NCBI RefSeq assembly: GCF_001420995.1
Contig: NZ_CP012184.1
Location: 2,588,501-2,652,500, forward strand
From: Pseudonocardia sp. EC080619-01
Lineage (GTDB): Bacteria; Actinomycetota; Actinomycetes; Mycobacteriales; Pseudonocardiaceae
Reading direction: 5' to 3'
Length of the DNA stretch: 64,000 nucleotides
In this document: one piece after another, positions 25,583 through 34,873 of the stretch
Numbering within the stretch: the first letter of the stretch is position 1
Layout of the letters: every line of letters begins with the position of its first letter
Notes under the pieces: model-generated
Database searches by the model: none
What the model was told of the DNA's origin: nothing
The model's input: the letters and a program-made list of their open reading frames with translations, nothing else
Made by a program: the position numbers and the translations under genes

Positions 25583-26953
25583 ATGCCGGACGGACCGCCC
25601 GGCGCCGCGTCCGCGCCCCTCGACCCGCCGTCGGCCGGGCGCCGGCTGGCCGCGGCGGGCGCGCTCGTCGCCCTGCTCGTGGCGGCGATCGTGATGCTGT
25701 CGCTGCTGAGGGACCCGCTCGCGATGGTGCTGGGGCTGGTCCTCGTCGTCGTCACGGTGGTCGCCGGGTGGACGGCCCTGGTCAACCGCGGCACCCGCCG
25801 GGTGCTCGCCGCCGCGGTCGCCGTGGCGGCGCTGGCGGGGACCGTCTGGGTCCTGCTCCTCACCGGCTCGGTGCTGCGGCTGGTCTCGGTCGTCGTGCTG
25901 GTCCTGCTGGCCACGGCGGCGGGCCGGGTGGCGATCGGCCACGACCTCGCCCGCACGCCCGCGACGTCACGGCCGGTGGGACCGGCCCGCTCCGGGGTGC
26001 TGATCATGAACCCGCGGTCGGGCGGCGGGAAGGTCGAGCGTGACGACCTGGTGACGGCCGCCCGCGACCGCGGTGTCACCCCGGTGGTCCTCCAGCGGGG
26101 CGACGACCTGCGTGCGCTCGCCGAGGAGGCGGTGTCCGGCGGCGCCGACGTGATCGGGATGGCCGGGGGCGACGGCTCGCAGGCGCTGGTCGCGGACGTC
26201 GCCCGCCGGCACGACGTCGCCTTCGTCTGCGTCCCCGCCGGGACCCGCAACCACTTCGCCCTCGACCTGGGCCTGGACCGCGACGACGTCCCGGCCGCGC
26301 TGGACGCGTTCGGCCCGGCCGTCGAGCGGCGGGTCGATCTGGCCCTGCTCGGCGAGCGCGTGTTCGTGAACAACGCCTCGCTCGGCGTGTACGCGACCGT
26401 CGTCCAGTCCGACGACTACCGCGACGCGAAGCTCGCGACCACGGCGACCGTCCTGCCGCAGATGCTGGGCCCGGGTGCCCGCCGGTCCGACCTGCGCTTC
26501 AGCGACGCCGACGGGGCACCGGTGCACTCCGCCGACGTGCTGCTCGTGTCGAACGGCGCCTACCGGTTGAGCACCCTCAACGGGTTCGGCACCCGCGAGT
26601 GCATCGACGCGGGGGTGCTCGGCGTCGTCACCGTGACGGTCGAACGGGCCCGTGACCTGCCCGCGCTGCTCACCGCCGAGGCGGGCGGGCAGGTCGGGCG
26701 CTTCCACGGCTACCGGGAGTGGACGACCCCCGAGTTCGAGGTCGACTCGGCCGAGCCGGTGCTCGACGTGGCCCTCGACGGGGAGGCGTTGCGGATGGCC
26801 CCGCCCCTGCGGTTCCGGTCGCTCCCCGGGGTGCTGCGCGTGCGGGTGCCGGAGGGCACCCCCGGCGCCGCCCCCGCGGCCTTCGCCCCCGCGGGGGTGC
26901 GCAGCGGCCTGACCGCCCTGCTCCGCGTGGCCGGAGGACGGCCGGCGCGCTGA
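25583..26953 (+). CDS. diacylglycerol/sphingosine kinase-like lipid kinase with N-terminal membrane domain
   Basis: 456 residues. About four transmembrane helices fill residues 25-130, then a DAGK catalytic fold begins with GVLIMNPRSGGGKVE. The nucleotide loop is AGGDGSQALVADV (normally GGDGT) and CVPAGTRNHFALDLGLD is the third signature. Family enzymes phosphorylate lipids with ATP; replacement of GGDGT by GGDGS is tolerated in homologues. A soluble kinase fused to a membrane domain implies a membrane lipid substrate. ATG 25583 or GTG 25574 are both possible starts. Confidence 0.82.
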   Translation: MPDGPPGAASAPLDPPSAGRRLAAAGALVALLVAAIVMLSLLRDPLAMVLGLVLVVVTVVAGWTALVNRGTRRVLAAAVAVAALAGTVWVLLLTGSVLRLVSVVVLVLLATAAGRVAIGHDLARTPATSRPVGPARSGVLIMNPRSGGGKVERDDLVTAARDRGVTPVVLQRGDDLRALAEEAVSGGADVIGMAGGDGSQALVADVARRHDVAFVCVPAGTRNHFALDLGLDRDDVPAALDAFGPAVERRVDLALLGERVFVNNASLGVYATVVQSDDYRDAKLATTATVLPQMLGPGARRSDLRFSDADGAPVHSADVLLVSNGAYRLSTLNGFGTRECIDAGVLGVVTVTVERARDLPALLTAEAGGQVGRFHGYREWTTPEFEVDSAEPVLDVALDGEALRMAPPLRFRSLPGVLRVRVPEGTPGAAPAAFAPAGVRSGLTALLRVAGGRPAR

Positions 26954-26975
26954 CGGGCGGTGCCGGCACCCGCGG

Positions 26976-28409
26976 TCACACCCCGGGTTCGGCGTCGATC
27001 CGGCCGTCCCCGATCGCGTCGAGCAGCTCCTGGTGGTCGCGCTCGTTGAGGTCGGCGTAGGCCGTCGCGAACCCGGCGACGGCCCGGTCGAACGACGGCC
27101 CCGAGCCGAGGTAGGCGCCGATGGCGACACGGTCCCCCGACCGGGCGTGCGCGCGCGCCAGCGTCCAGCCGCACAGCTCGGCGTACACCTCCATCCCGCG
27201 CGGGATCATCGCCTCGACCTCGGCGGAGGCCTTCCAGTCGCGCAGCTGGCGGAGGTAGAAGTCGCGCGTCCGGCCGTCGATGCCGACCTGCCGCTGCCAG
27301 CCGAGGAAGATGTCGCCGACGGCCTGCATCAGCCGCTGGCCCTCGGTCACCCGCCGGGCGGGCGACGACTGCGGTGCCGGCCCCAGGTAGTCCTCGAGCA
27401 CGGACCGGCCCGCCTCCTTGGCCTGCAGGAACAGCGGATCCTGGTCGTCGCGGCCGAGCAGCAGGAACATCCACGAGCGGGTACCGACGCTCCCGACACC
27501 GACCACCTTCCGGGCGATGTCGACCAGCCGGTAGCTGTCGAGCAGCACGCGGCGCTCGGTGGGGAGCGTGGCCCGGTAGTCACGGAGCAGGCCGCGCATC
27601 ACGTCCTCCTGGCCGAGCCGGGTCGTCTCCTCCGGGAAGAGATCACGGAGCGGGACGACGAGGGGCTCGGCCGCCGCCAGCCGGAGCCGCCCGCCGACGT
27701 CGGTGGTGAACCGGCCGAGCGCTCCGAGGTTGTCCCGGGTGCGCGCCTTGGCCAGGCCGCGGTCCACCCGCTTGCGCCCCTTGCCCAGTTCGCGCTCGTA
27801 GCGGCCGCGGATCTCCTCGACGTCGGCCCGCGCGTACCAGACGTCGAGGGTGGTCATCGCGGCGAACCGGCGCATCGCGTGCCGGTAGGACCGTGCCGCG
27901 GTCTCGACGATGTCCCGCCGGTCCCCGCGCCGGAACCCGCGGTCCCGCCCGGCGATCTCCAGGCTCGCGGCGAGCCGTTTCACGTCCCACTCCCACGGGC
28001 CGCGCAGGGTCTCGTCGAAGTCGTTGAGGTCGAACACCAGACGCCGCTCGGGCGAGGCGAAGAAGCCGAAGTTGGACAGGTGCGCGTCCCCGGAGATCTG
28101 CGCGGTGATGCCGGAGACCGGGGTACCGGCGAGGTCGCGGGCCATCACGGCGGCCGCCCCGCGGTAGAACGTGAACGGTGTGGCGGCCATCCGGCCGTAC
28201 CGGATCGGGAGGAGCTCGGGGACGCGTCCGGCGTCCTGGGCGGTGAGCAGCGGGAGCGGGCCGGGGCGCGCGGGGTCCGGCCGGAAGTCGGCGTGCGCGC
28301 CGCGGGGCGTGTCCCGGCGCGCCGCCCGGCCGCGCGCCTCGCGCTCCTCCACGGAGGTTCCGGCGGGCGCCGGTGCGGTGTCGACCGGCTGGACCGGGGT
28401 GGCGGTCAT
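26976..28409 (-). CDS. DUF2252 family protein
   Basis: 477 residues of DUF2252, a family with a distant aminoglycoside-phosphotransferase/kinase-like fold. GDAHLSNFGFF and VFDLNDFDETLRGPWEWDVKRLAAS are the most conserved segments and resemble the HGDxxxxN and D-x-D motifs of such kinases. The substrate is unknown in the family. The ATG has GGAG about 7 bases upstream. It lies 38 bp downstream of the Nudix gene on the same strand. Confidence 0.85.
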   Translation of the reverse strand: MTATPVQPVDTAPAPAGTSVEEREARGRAARRDTPRGAHADFRPDPARPGPLPLLTAQDAGRVPELLPIRYGRMAATPFTFYRGAAAVMARDLAGTPVSGITAQISGDAHLSNFGFFASPERRLVFDLNDFDETLRGPWEWDVKRLAASLEIAGRDRGFRRGDRRDIVETAARSYRHAMRRFAAMTTLDVWYARADVEEIRGRYERELGKGRKRVDRGLAKARTRDNLGALGRFTTDVGGRLRLAAAEPLVVPLRDLFPEETTRLGQEDVMRGLLRDYRATLPTERRVLLDSYRLVDIARKVVGVGSVGTRSWMFLLLGRDDQDPLFLQAKEAGRSVLEDYLGPAPQSSPARRVTEGQRLMQAVGDIFLGWQRQVGIDGRTRDFYLRQLRDWKASAEVEAMIPRGMEVYAELCGWTLARAHARSGDRVAIGAYLGSGPSFDRAVAGFATAYADLNERDHQELLDAIGDGRIDAEPGV

Positions 28410-28447
28410 CGTGGCTCCAGGTGACGTGACGGACGTGCCGGGAAGGG

Positions 28448-28951
28448 TCAGTGCAGATACGGGACGGGGCCGTCGGCCAGGGCGTGGTCGATCCGGTGCC
28501 GGGCCCCCGGTTCCAGCGGCAGCCGGTCGATCTCGGCCGGGGTGAGCCACGCGGCGAGGCTGGTCTCCTCCCGGTCCGCGCAGAGGGTTCCGCCGACCGG
28601 CTCCGCCCGCAGGACCAGGCTGAACGGCTGACGGACCTCGCCGTCGACGGCCCGGACGACGAGCCCCGGATCGGTGTAGACACCGACGATCCCGGTGATC
28701 GCGACGAGCACGCCGGACTCCTCGGCGGTCTCGCGTACGGCCGCGGCCACGGCGCACTCCCCCACGTCGACCCGGCCGCCCGGCAGCTCCCAGCCGCCGC
28801 TGTCGCACCGGCGCACGAGCAGCAGCGTCCGGTCCGGCCCACGGGCCGCGACGAACACCGACGGGACGACGACCGTCGCGAGCGGTGCAGCCGGGTCGTG
28901 GTCGAACACCTGCCGGGCCCCGACGACGTGGCCCGTCGGCGATCCGCTCAC
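28448..28951 (-). CDS. NUDIX hydrolase
   Basis: 167 residues. The complete Nudix box G-x5-E-x7-R-E-x2-E-E-x-G spans residues 59-81 (GRVDVGE through RETAEESGV). Family enzymes cleave nucleoside diphosphates linked to another moiety, using Mg2+ bound by the REUXEE glutamates. The substrate cannot be told from the box. GTG 28951 is favoured because GAGGAGGG lies about 6 bases before it; a start 13 codons upstream lacks such a site. Confidence 0.88.
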   Translation of the reverse strand: MSGSPTGHVVGARQVFDHDPAAPLATVVVPSVFVAARGPDRTLLLVRRCDSGGWELPGGRVDVGECAVAAAVRETAEESGVLVAITGIVGVYTDPGLVVRAVDGEVRQPFSLVLRAEPVGGTLCADREETSLAAWLTPAEIDRLPLEPGARHRIDHALADGPVPYLH

Positions 28952-29057
28952 AGCACCCTCCTCGCACCGCCGGTTCCGGAGCGCGAGCATCGGCGGCCCC
29001 GCTGGGGCCCACCTCGTCCGGAGCGGATGAACGCGGGCCGGTGCCGGCGCGCGGCGG

Positions 29058-29264
29058 TCACCGCACGACCGGCCGGACCGAGACGACGGTCAGCCCGAGC
29101 ACCCGCATCGAGGCGATGATCCCGTGCAGGTGCGACTCGTCGACCACGGTGCCCTCGAGGACGGTGCTCGCCCGGGCCTCCTCGATCCGCATGTCGCAGA
29201 ACTCCTCGGCAGCCTGCTCGGACAGGTGCCCGTCGATCCGGAACCGGTAGACCGTCGGCGTCAT
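29058..29264 (-). CDS. small conserved protein, paralogue of the 37.6-kb gene product
   Basis: A 68-residue soluble alpha/beta protein (YRFRIDGHLSEQAAEEF, LEGTVVDESHLHGII, LGLTVVSVRP). It aligns along its whole length with the protein at 37585-37857: both share G-LS--A---F, T-L-G, LH, and LGL-V-S. This pattern recalls a ferredoxin-like ligand-binding fold. No function is known to me. ATG 29264 has GGAGGGAGG upstream. Confidence 0.7.
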   Translation of the reverse strand: MTPTVYRFRIDGHLSEQAAEEFCDMRIEEARASTVLEGTVVDESHLHGIIASMRVLGLTVVSVRPVVR

Positions 29265-29351
29265 CCCGGGCCTCCCTCCGCCTCGGGGCGGGTGAGCAGT
29301 GTCCGGCCGGGCAGGCCGGCCGGACACCACCCGCGGGGGGTGGGCCCCGGG

Positions 29352-29786
29352 TCACGCGCGGCCGTCACCACCGGTGCCTGCCGGGCCGGACGCGGTGGCG
29401 CCGGCCCGCGACACCGCCGCGGACAGCTGCCGTCCGCCGCCGACGAGCGCCCGCCGCCACGGCGGGATCCCCTCGATCTCGATCTCGAGCGAGAAGCTCA
29501 GGAACGTCCGGATCAGCACGATGAGCCCGAGCACCGCCACGCTCTGCAGCGTCGGCTCGACCGCGACGGTCCGCACGAGGTCGGCGGCCACCAGGATCTC
29601 GAGACCGAGCAGCAGCACCCCGCCGAACGTCTCGCGCAGGGTGCGGTAACCGGCGCGGCCGCTCCTCGTGCGCTGCCAGACCCGGACGGCGAGCACGCCC
29701 GCGAGCACCAGGCCCAGCACGAGCACGGCCGCGCCGATCACCTCGAACGCCGTGGCGACGTGCTCCATCCCCTCGGCGACGGTCAC
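29352..29786 (-). CDS. DUF1622 family membrane protein
   Basis: 144 residues with three hydrophobic segments. The block FGGVLLLGLEILVAADLVRT, and TFLSFSLEIEIEG near the end, define DUF1622. Function unknown. The GTG start at 29786 has GAGGAGGAGT about 9 bases upstream, inside the end of the DUF1269 gene 6 bp away, so the two are probably co-transcribed. Confidence 0.8.
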   Translation of the reverse strand: MTVAEGMEHVATAFEVIGAAVLVLGLVLAGVLAVRVWQRTRSGRAGYRTLRETFGGVLLLGLEILVAADLVRTVAVEPTLQSVAVLGLIVLIRTFLSFSLEIEIEGIPPWRRALVGGGRQLSAAVSRAGATASGPAGTGGDGRA

Positions 29787-29792
29787 GCCCCG

Positions 29793-30284
29793 CTACTCCT
29801 CCTCGGCGAACGCCGCACGCAGCTTGGACTCCTGCTCGTCGGACAGGTTGGTCGACAGGAGCGTCGCTCCGGTGTCGCGGAACTGGTCGAGCACCTTGTC
29901 CTCGACGACGTTCGAGGTCATCACGAACAGCGCCGACGTCCCCGGGGTGACGTTGTCCCGCACCTTCTTGATGAACTCGTCGTCGATCCCGACGTCGGAG
30001 AGCGAGCCCGTGAGCGCACCCATCGTCGCGCCGATCGCCAGCCCCAGGAGCGGGACGAAGAAGATCAACCCGAACAGCAGGCCCCAGAAGCCGCCGCCGA
30101 GGGCCCCGCCCCCGGTCAGGTTGTGCAGCTGCTCGGTCTTCGGCTTCTTCCGGCCCTCCGTCCAGTACACGCAGGCGGCGTCGTCGATCCGGAGGAGCTC
30201 CTCCTTCTGCATGCGTTGCAGCAGGTGGAGCGCGTCGTCCGCCCCGCTCGCCGTGTCGAACTTCCACACCGTCAAGGTCGCCAT
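29793..30284 (-). CDS. DUF1269 family protein
   Basis: 163 residues. TLTVWKFDTASGADDALHLL at the N-terminus is followed by a Gly-rich double transmembrane hairpin (GGGALGGGFWGLLFGLIFF, GLAIGATMGALTG, about residues 58-95). A soluble C-terminus then contains SALFVMTSNVVEDKVLDQF. This is the DUF1269 (general-stress-like) arrangement. Function not established; such genes often occur with stress genes, as here. Confidence 0.82.
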   Translation of the reverse strand: MATLTVWKFDTASGADDALHLLQRMQKEELLRIDDAACVYWTEGRKKPKTEQLHNLTGGGALGGGFWGLLFGLIFFVPLLGLAIGATMGALTGSLSDVGIDDEFIKKVRDNVTPGTSALFVMTSNVVEDKVLDQFRDTGATLLSTNLSDEQESKLRAAFAEEE

Positions 30285-30388
30285 GCCCTACCTCCGTCCG
30301 ATGAACCGGTCGTCGTACCCCCTCGACTCTTCGGACCGGCGGGCCCCGGGACATCACCCTCGGTGGGGGATCCCGCCGCCGGCGGGCG

Positions 30389-31915
30389 TCAGCGCGCGAC
30401 GCCGCTCTCCGACACGGGCAGGGTGTGCGACGTCGACGCGGCGGCCGCGGCGTAGTCGATGGCACGCGGCCGGCCGGGGCGCCGGGAGGCGAACACGGCG
30501 AGCACGATGCTGACCGCCGAGAAGATCGCGAGCACGACGGACCCGGCCGAGAACCCGGCGGCGAGCGCGTCGCCCTGCGCGTCGCCGTCCGCCGTACGGG
30601 TCGAGATCACGTTCCCGTAGACGCCGGCACCGACGGCCGTCATGACCGCGCCGCCGACGTAGCGGGCCATGTTGGAGATCCCCGACGCCTGCCCGACCTG
30701 GTCCGGTGTGACGCAGGAGGTCGCGACCGACGACGCGGGGCCGTTCGTCAGGGAGAGCCCGGCGGCCACGCACAGCAGCGGGACCAGGAACGTGCTGTAG
30801 CTCCAGGACGGGGTGACCAGCGCCAGCAGGGCGAACCCGGCGGTGAGGATCACGAAGCCGCCGAGCACGGCGGCACGGGTGCCGAACCGGTGCGCCAGCG
30901 GGGTGACCGCGGGCGCCAGGATGATCACGACCGCGGCCAGCGGCAGCATGGCGAGGCCCGCGAGCAGGCTCGACAGGCCGAGCGTGGCCGGGTTCTGCAG
31001 GTACAGGCTGAGCATGAAGCTGAGCGCGGCGATCGCACCGGCCCCCACGAAGATCACCCAGGTCGACGCCACGAGCTGCACGTTGCCCAGCAGCCGCAGG
31101 TCGACGAGCGGCGACGCGACCCGCCGTTCGACGGCGACGAAGCCGAACGAGGCCACGACGGTCAGGACGAGGCAGGTCACGGTGGGGACCGACAGCCACC
31201 CCCACGTCGGCCCCTCGGTCATGGCGAACACGAAGGGGACGAGCACGCAGGCGATCAGTGCCGTGCCCGCGAGGTCGATCGAGGGCGACCGCTTCGGGTC
31301 CCGGGACTCGGCGACCGTGCGGAGCGTGAGCGGGACGCAGACGGCGGCGATCACGGCGTCGATCCAGAACAGCCCCTGCCAGCCGGTCAGCTCGTTGAGG
31401 ACGCCGCCGACCACGGGACCGCCCGCGGCGCCCGCCGCCGCGGCGGCGCCCCACATGGTGACCGCGCGCATCTGGGCCGGCCCGGACGACGCCACCGAGA
31501 GCAGGCTGAGCCCACAGGCCAGGATCGTGGCCCCCGCGGCGCCCTGGATCAGCCGTCCGACCACCACCATCCAGCCGCTCTGGGCGAGCGCGATCAGCGC
31601 GCAGGAGACCACGAACAGCAGCAGCCCGGCCACGAAGATCCGCCGGCGGCCGAAGACGTCACCCATCGCGCCCGAGGTGACGATCACCGCGGCACCGACG
31701 AGCAGGTAACCGGTGACCGCCCACTGCAGGACGTCCACCGAGACCTGGAGGTCGGCGCTGATCGAGGGCAGCAGGATGCTCACCGCCGAGGTGTTCGCGT
31801 TGACCACCAGCGTCGACACGCACGCGGCGGTCATCACCCCCCACCCCGGGCGGACACCGGTGCTGCCGGTGTCGTCGCCGGCGCGGGCCTCCTGCCCGGC
31901 GTCGTCCTTCGTCAT
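30389..31915 (-). CDS. MFS drug efflux transporter (DHA2, 14-helix type)
   Basis: 508 residues with about 14 transmembrane helices. NANTSAVSILLPSI in helix 1, GDVFGRRRIFVAGLLLF between helices 2 and 3, and GPVVGGVLNELTGWQGLFWID (drug-exporter motif C and the following loop, split here by function) place it in the EmrB/QacA group. It would export lipophilic compounds in exchange for protons. ATG 31915 has AGGAAGG upstream. The DUF3040 gene lies 17 bp upstream, probably in the same transcript. No local regulator is seen. Confidence 0.88.
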   Translation of the reverse strand: MTKDDAGQEARAGDDTGSTGVRPGWGVMTAACVSTLVVNANTSAVSILLPSISADLQVSVDVLQWAVTGYLLVGAAVIVTSGAMGDVFGRRRIFVAGLLLFVVSCALIALAQSGWMVVVGRLIQGAAGATILACGLSLLSVASSGPAQMRAVTMWGAAAAAGAAGGPVVGGVLNELTGWQGLFWIDAVIAAVCVPLTLRTVAESRDPKRSPSIDLAGTALIACVLVPFVFAMTEGPTWGWLSVPTVTCLVLTVVASFGFVAVERRVASPLVDLRLLGNVQLVASTWVIFVGAGAIAALSFMLSLYLQNPATLGLSSLLAGLAMLPLAAVVIILAPAVTPLAHRFGTRAAVLGGFVILTAGFALLALVTPSWSYSTFLVPLLCVAAGLSLTNGPASSVATSCVTPDQVGQASGISNMARYVGGAVMTAVGAGVYGNVISTRTADGDAQGDALAAGFSAGSVVLAIFSAVSIVLAVFASRRPGRPRAIDYAAAAASTSHTLPVSESGVAR

Positions 31916-31932
31916 CGGGGTCCTTCCTGCCG

Positions 31933-32268
31933 TCAGGGGTCGTCGGGCTGCATCTCGGCGAGCCACCAGGCGATCGGGGGGACGACGAACGTCGCCAGCA
32001 GCCCCGGCATCACCAGCACGGCCGCGGACAGGGAGGAACCGAGGACGATCAGGAGGAACCCGCACGCCACCGACCACCAGCAGATCCGCTTGAGCAGCCG
32101 CCGGCGGCCGACCCGCGGGTCCTCGGCGAACAGGTACGCCAGGGCCGGGTCGGCGTCGACCAGGGACGCCTCGATCGCGCGCAGGCGGCGCCTCTCGCTC
32201 CAGCTCAGGGGCCGGGGCTCGGGCGGGCGCGCGCCGCCCGGCGGGGTGTTCGGGGTACTGGTGCTCAC
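31933..32268 (-). CDS. DUF3040 family membrane protein
   Basis: 111 residues. LSWSERRRLRAIEASLVDADPALAYLF is the typical DUF3040 cytoplasmic start, followed by two transmembrane helices (VACGFLLIVLGSSLSAAVLV, LLATFVVPPIAWWLA). The family is common in actinobacteria and of unknown function. The GTG start has GGGAG 6 bases upstream. Confidence 0.8.
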   Translation of the reverse strand: MSTSTPNTPPGGARPPEPRPLSWSERRRLRAIEASLVDADPALAYLFAEDPRVGRRRLLKRICWWSVACGFLLIVLGSSLSAAVLVMPGLLATFVVPPIAWWLAEMQPDDP

Positions 32269-32288
32269 GACCGCTCCCGCAGCATCCG

Positions 32289-32351
32289 TCAGGTGCTTGC
32301 GCCGAGGCCGCGACGGCCGGCCCCGGCCGGCGTACGCCCGGTGTCGGTCAT
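32289..32351 (-). CDS. possible 20-codon small ORF
   Basis: MTDTGRTPAGAGRRGLGAST is preceded by the strong site GGAGAGGAG about 6 bases before the ATG and ends 20 bp before the DUF3040 start. It could be a leader peptide or a small gene. Coding is uncertain because it is so short. Confidence 0.3.
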   Translation of the reverse strand: MTDTGRTPAGAGRRGLGAST

Positions 32352-32496
32352 GTCGGTCTCCTCTCCGAGCTGCGCCGCCGTCACGCGCCGCTCGCGGCGG
32401 CGGGGACGGCGTCGCAGGGGTGCCGGACCGTGGGGATGCTCCCGACCTGGACGGGGTCCGTGCCTCATCCGTCGGGGATGGTTCGGCGCCGCGGGC

Positions 32497-33777
32497 TCAG
32501 CCCGGGACCGGGGGTACCGGGCCGTTCCCGGTGTCGCCCGCCCGGAGGACGGCCGCACCGTCGGTGTCCGGGTCGGTCGCCTTCCGCCGCCGTCGCAGGC
32601 GGTGCAGCCGGCCGTGGTGCTCCTCCTCGGGGGGCTCGCCGGGCGGCGTGTCCGGTTCGCCCTTCGGCTTCGACCGGAGCAGGGCGTCGGCCCAGCGGGC
32701 GCTCGGATCGATGTCCACGAGCATGGCCTTGGCCAGCAGCGTCAGCGGGACCGCGAGGATCGCCCCGAGCGGTCCGAGCAACCAGGCCCAGAACACCAGG
32801 GCCACGAACGTCACCGTCACCGACAGCCCGACGGCGTCGCCGATGAACCGCGGCTGGATGATCGACTGGACGACGAAGTTGATGGCGCAGAAGACGACGA
32901 TCACGATGATCATCAGCTCGGGACCGCCGGTCAGCAGCCCGAGCAGCGCCGGCGGGATCACCCCGATGACGAAGCCGACGTTCGGGATGTAGTTCGTGAC
33001 GAACGCCAGCAGGCCCCAGGTCGCCGCCAGCGGGATGCCCAGCATCAGCAGCGCGACCCAGTCGAGCACCGCGACGATGAGCCCGAAGACCGTCGTGACG
33101 ATCAGGTACTGCCGGGTGCCCCACGCGAAGCGGGCCAGGGCCGCGCTGGTGGCGGGACGGTCGGCGGCGATCGCGGCGAGGCGGTCACCGGCCCCGCTCG
33201 ACTCGACCCCGAGGAACAGCAGCAGTGCGAGCAGGAACACGAAGTTGGTCGCCAGACCGGCCACGCTGCTCAGCAGGGCACCGAGCAGGCCGGCCAGCTT
33301 GCCGAGGTCCAGCGAACCGGCGGCCTGTTGCAGCTGCTCGGGACCGATGCCCATCGCGGCCAGGCCCGCCGTCGCCCGGTTCACGAGGGCGGTGGCCGAT
33401 CCGGCGTACTGGGGGAGCTCGGTCGCCAGCCGGGCCACCGAGTAGACGATCCCGAGGGCCAGCCCGAGGAGGATCGCGTAGACCAGCAGGACCACCACGA
33501 GGGTCGTCGCCCAGCCGGGCCAGTTGTGCCGCCGCAGGAAGCCCTGCACCGGTGCGACCGCGATGACGATGATCAGCGCCATGAAGGCGGGGCCGATCAG
33601 CCAGGCGACCGCCTGCATGCCCGCCGCGGCGATGGTCGCCGCCGCGAGGCCGAGGAGGATGACCAGCGCCCGCGGCATGCTCGGCTGAGCCACCGCGCCG
33701 CCGGTCTCCGGGGGGACCTGCGACGCGGCGCCGGCCGGCGGAGCAGCGGCCGGGGCCTCGGCTGCCGAAGTCGTCAT
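32497..33777 (-). CDS. AI-2E family transporter (YdiK/TqsA-like)
   Basis: 426 residues. An Ala/Pro-rich N-terminus is followed by about eight transmembrane helices and a long soluble insert between helices 3 and 4. Family signatures include LLAFVTNYIPNVGFVIGVIPP and the C-terminal GPLGAILAVPLTLLAKAML. A charged tail of about 60 residues is unusual in being rich in Pro, Glu and Arg. Family members export autoinducer-2 or other small molecules, or act as Na+/H+ antiporters. The start is ATG 33777. Confidence 0.85.
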   Translation of the reverse strand: MTTSAAEAPAAAPPAGAASQVPPETGGAVAQPSMPRALVILLGLAAATIAAAGMQAVAWLIGPAFMALIIVIAVAPVQGFLRRHNWPGWATTLVVVLLVYAILLGLALGIVYSVARLATELPQYAGSATALVNRATAGLAAMGIGPEQLQQAAGSLDLGKLAGLLGALLSSVAGLATNFVFLLALLLFLGVESSGAGDRLAAIAADRPATSAALARFAWGTRQYLIVTTVFGLIVAVLDWVALLMLGIPLAATWGLLAFVTNYIPNVGFVIGVIPPALLGLLTGGPELMIIVIVVFCAINFVVQSIIQPRFIGDAVGLSVTVTFVALVFWAWLLGPLGAILAVPLTLLAKAMLVDIDPSARWADALLRSKPKGEPDTPPGEPPEEEHHGRLHRLRRRRKATDPDTDGAAVLRAGDTGNGPVPPVPG

Positions 33778-34002
33778 GACGCGGAAGCTAGGCCGGGCGG
33801 CGGCGGCCGCCATCACCCGTGGAGGGCGAGAGTCCGGCCCGGCCCGACCGCACCCGGCGGATCGCCCGGTGCGGGTGAGGACCGCCCGCCGGGACCGGCG
33901 GTTCGGTGGGCCGGTGCGAAGCGGCAGGAGGTCCCGGGGTTCAGGGCCCCGCGGACGTGGCCCGGTGCGCCCGCACGCCCGGGCGGCGACGGGACCACGG
34001 CG

Positions 34003-34587
34003 ATGACGAGTGGTGGCACGTCCAGCCCCTCGGCCCGCCGGGCGCTGGTGGTCGCGATACTGAGCTCCACGGCCTCGATCGTGCTGCTCGTCGCCGTCTA
34101 CTACCTGGCCCCGCTCGACCGCCCGTTGAACCTCGCGACCGGGGCCATGTTCGCGAGCGGCCTCGCCGTCTACGGCTGGCTGGTCGTCGCCCAGGTGCGG
34201 GCGGTCGGCCGGTCGGACTTCCCCCGGCTGCGCGCCGCGAAGGCCGTCGCCACGGGCTTCCCGCTCTTCCTGGTGCTCTACGCCTCCGCCTACTGCATCG
34301 TCGCCCACGAACGTCCGGACAGCTTCAACCAGGTGCTCGACCGGACCGACGCGCTCTACTTCACGGTGACCGTCTTCGCCACCGTCGGGTTCGGCGACAT
34401 CGTGCCGACGACGAGCCTCACGCGGATCCTCGTGACGACCCAGATGATCCTCGGGCTGATCGTCGTCGGGCTGGTCGCCCGGCTCCTCCTGGGGGCCGTC
34501 GAGCGGGCCGAGGACGGCCACGGACCGCGCACGTCCGACGGCGGTCCGGCGGCCGATCCGCCGCCCGGCACGCGCGGTACCGGCTGA
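34003..34587 (+). CDS. two-pore-helix type potassium channel protein
   Basis: 194 residues. Three hydrophobic helices precede a pore loop with the selectivity filter TVGFGD (residues about 125-130) and a final helix (ILVTTQMILGLIVVGLVARLLLG). This is the simple ion_trans_2 K+ channel arrangement; four subunits would form one pore. A short hydrophilic tail lacks an RCK domain, so gating is unknown. Divergent from the AI-2E gene across 225 bp. Confidence 0.83.
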   Translation: MTSGGTSSPSARRALVVAILSSTASIVLLVAVYYLAPLDRPLNLATGAMFASGLAVYGWLVVAQVRAVGRSDFPRLRAAKAVATGFPLFLVLYASAYCIVAHERPDSFNQVLDRTDALYFTVTVFATVGFGDIVPTTSLTRILVTTQMILGLIVVGLVARLLLGAVERAEDGHGPRTSDGGPAADPPPGTRGTG

Positions 34588-34873
34588 TCCCGGCGACGGG
34601 GCGAGCCCGTTGGCCGTCAACAACATTGGCGATGTGATCACGCACGGGTCGGGAGCACGGTACGAGGCCCGCCGTCGGGGCGGCCGGTCGGTGACCGCAC
34701 GGCGGCCTCGCCGCGGAAGGGGGTGACCCCTCACGGAGCGCACACCACCAGCCCCGTCGCGGCGCCCCGGGCGCACGGACGCCGGGGCGGACGACCCCCG
34801 CCGGGAGATCGCCCTGACACCTCCACCCGATCGTCACGAGCCTGCGGCACCGGTCCCGGCCGTCAAGATCACG

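Noticed and set aside
26959-26970. GGTGCCGGCACC as terminator between the lipid kinase and DUF2252 genes
   Set aside because: A 12-bp palindrome with no loop; GC-rich palindromes of this size are common in this DNA.
30425-32992. 855-codon plus-strand open frame
   Set aside because: It runs antisense across three recognised genes (MFS, DUF3040, AI-2E) and shows only composition bias.
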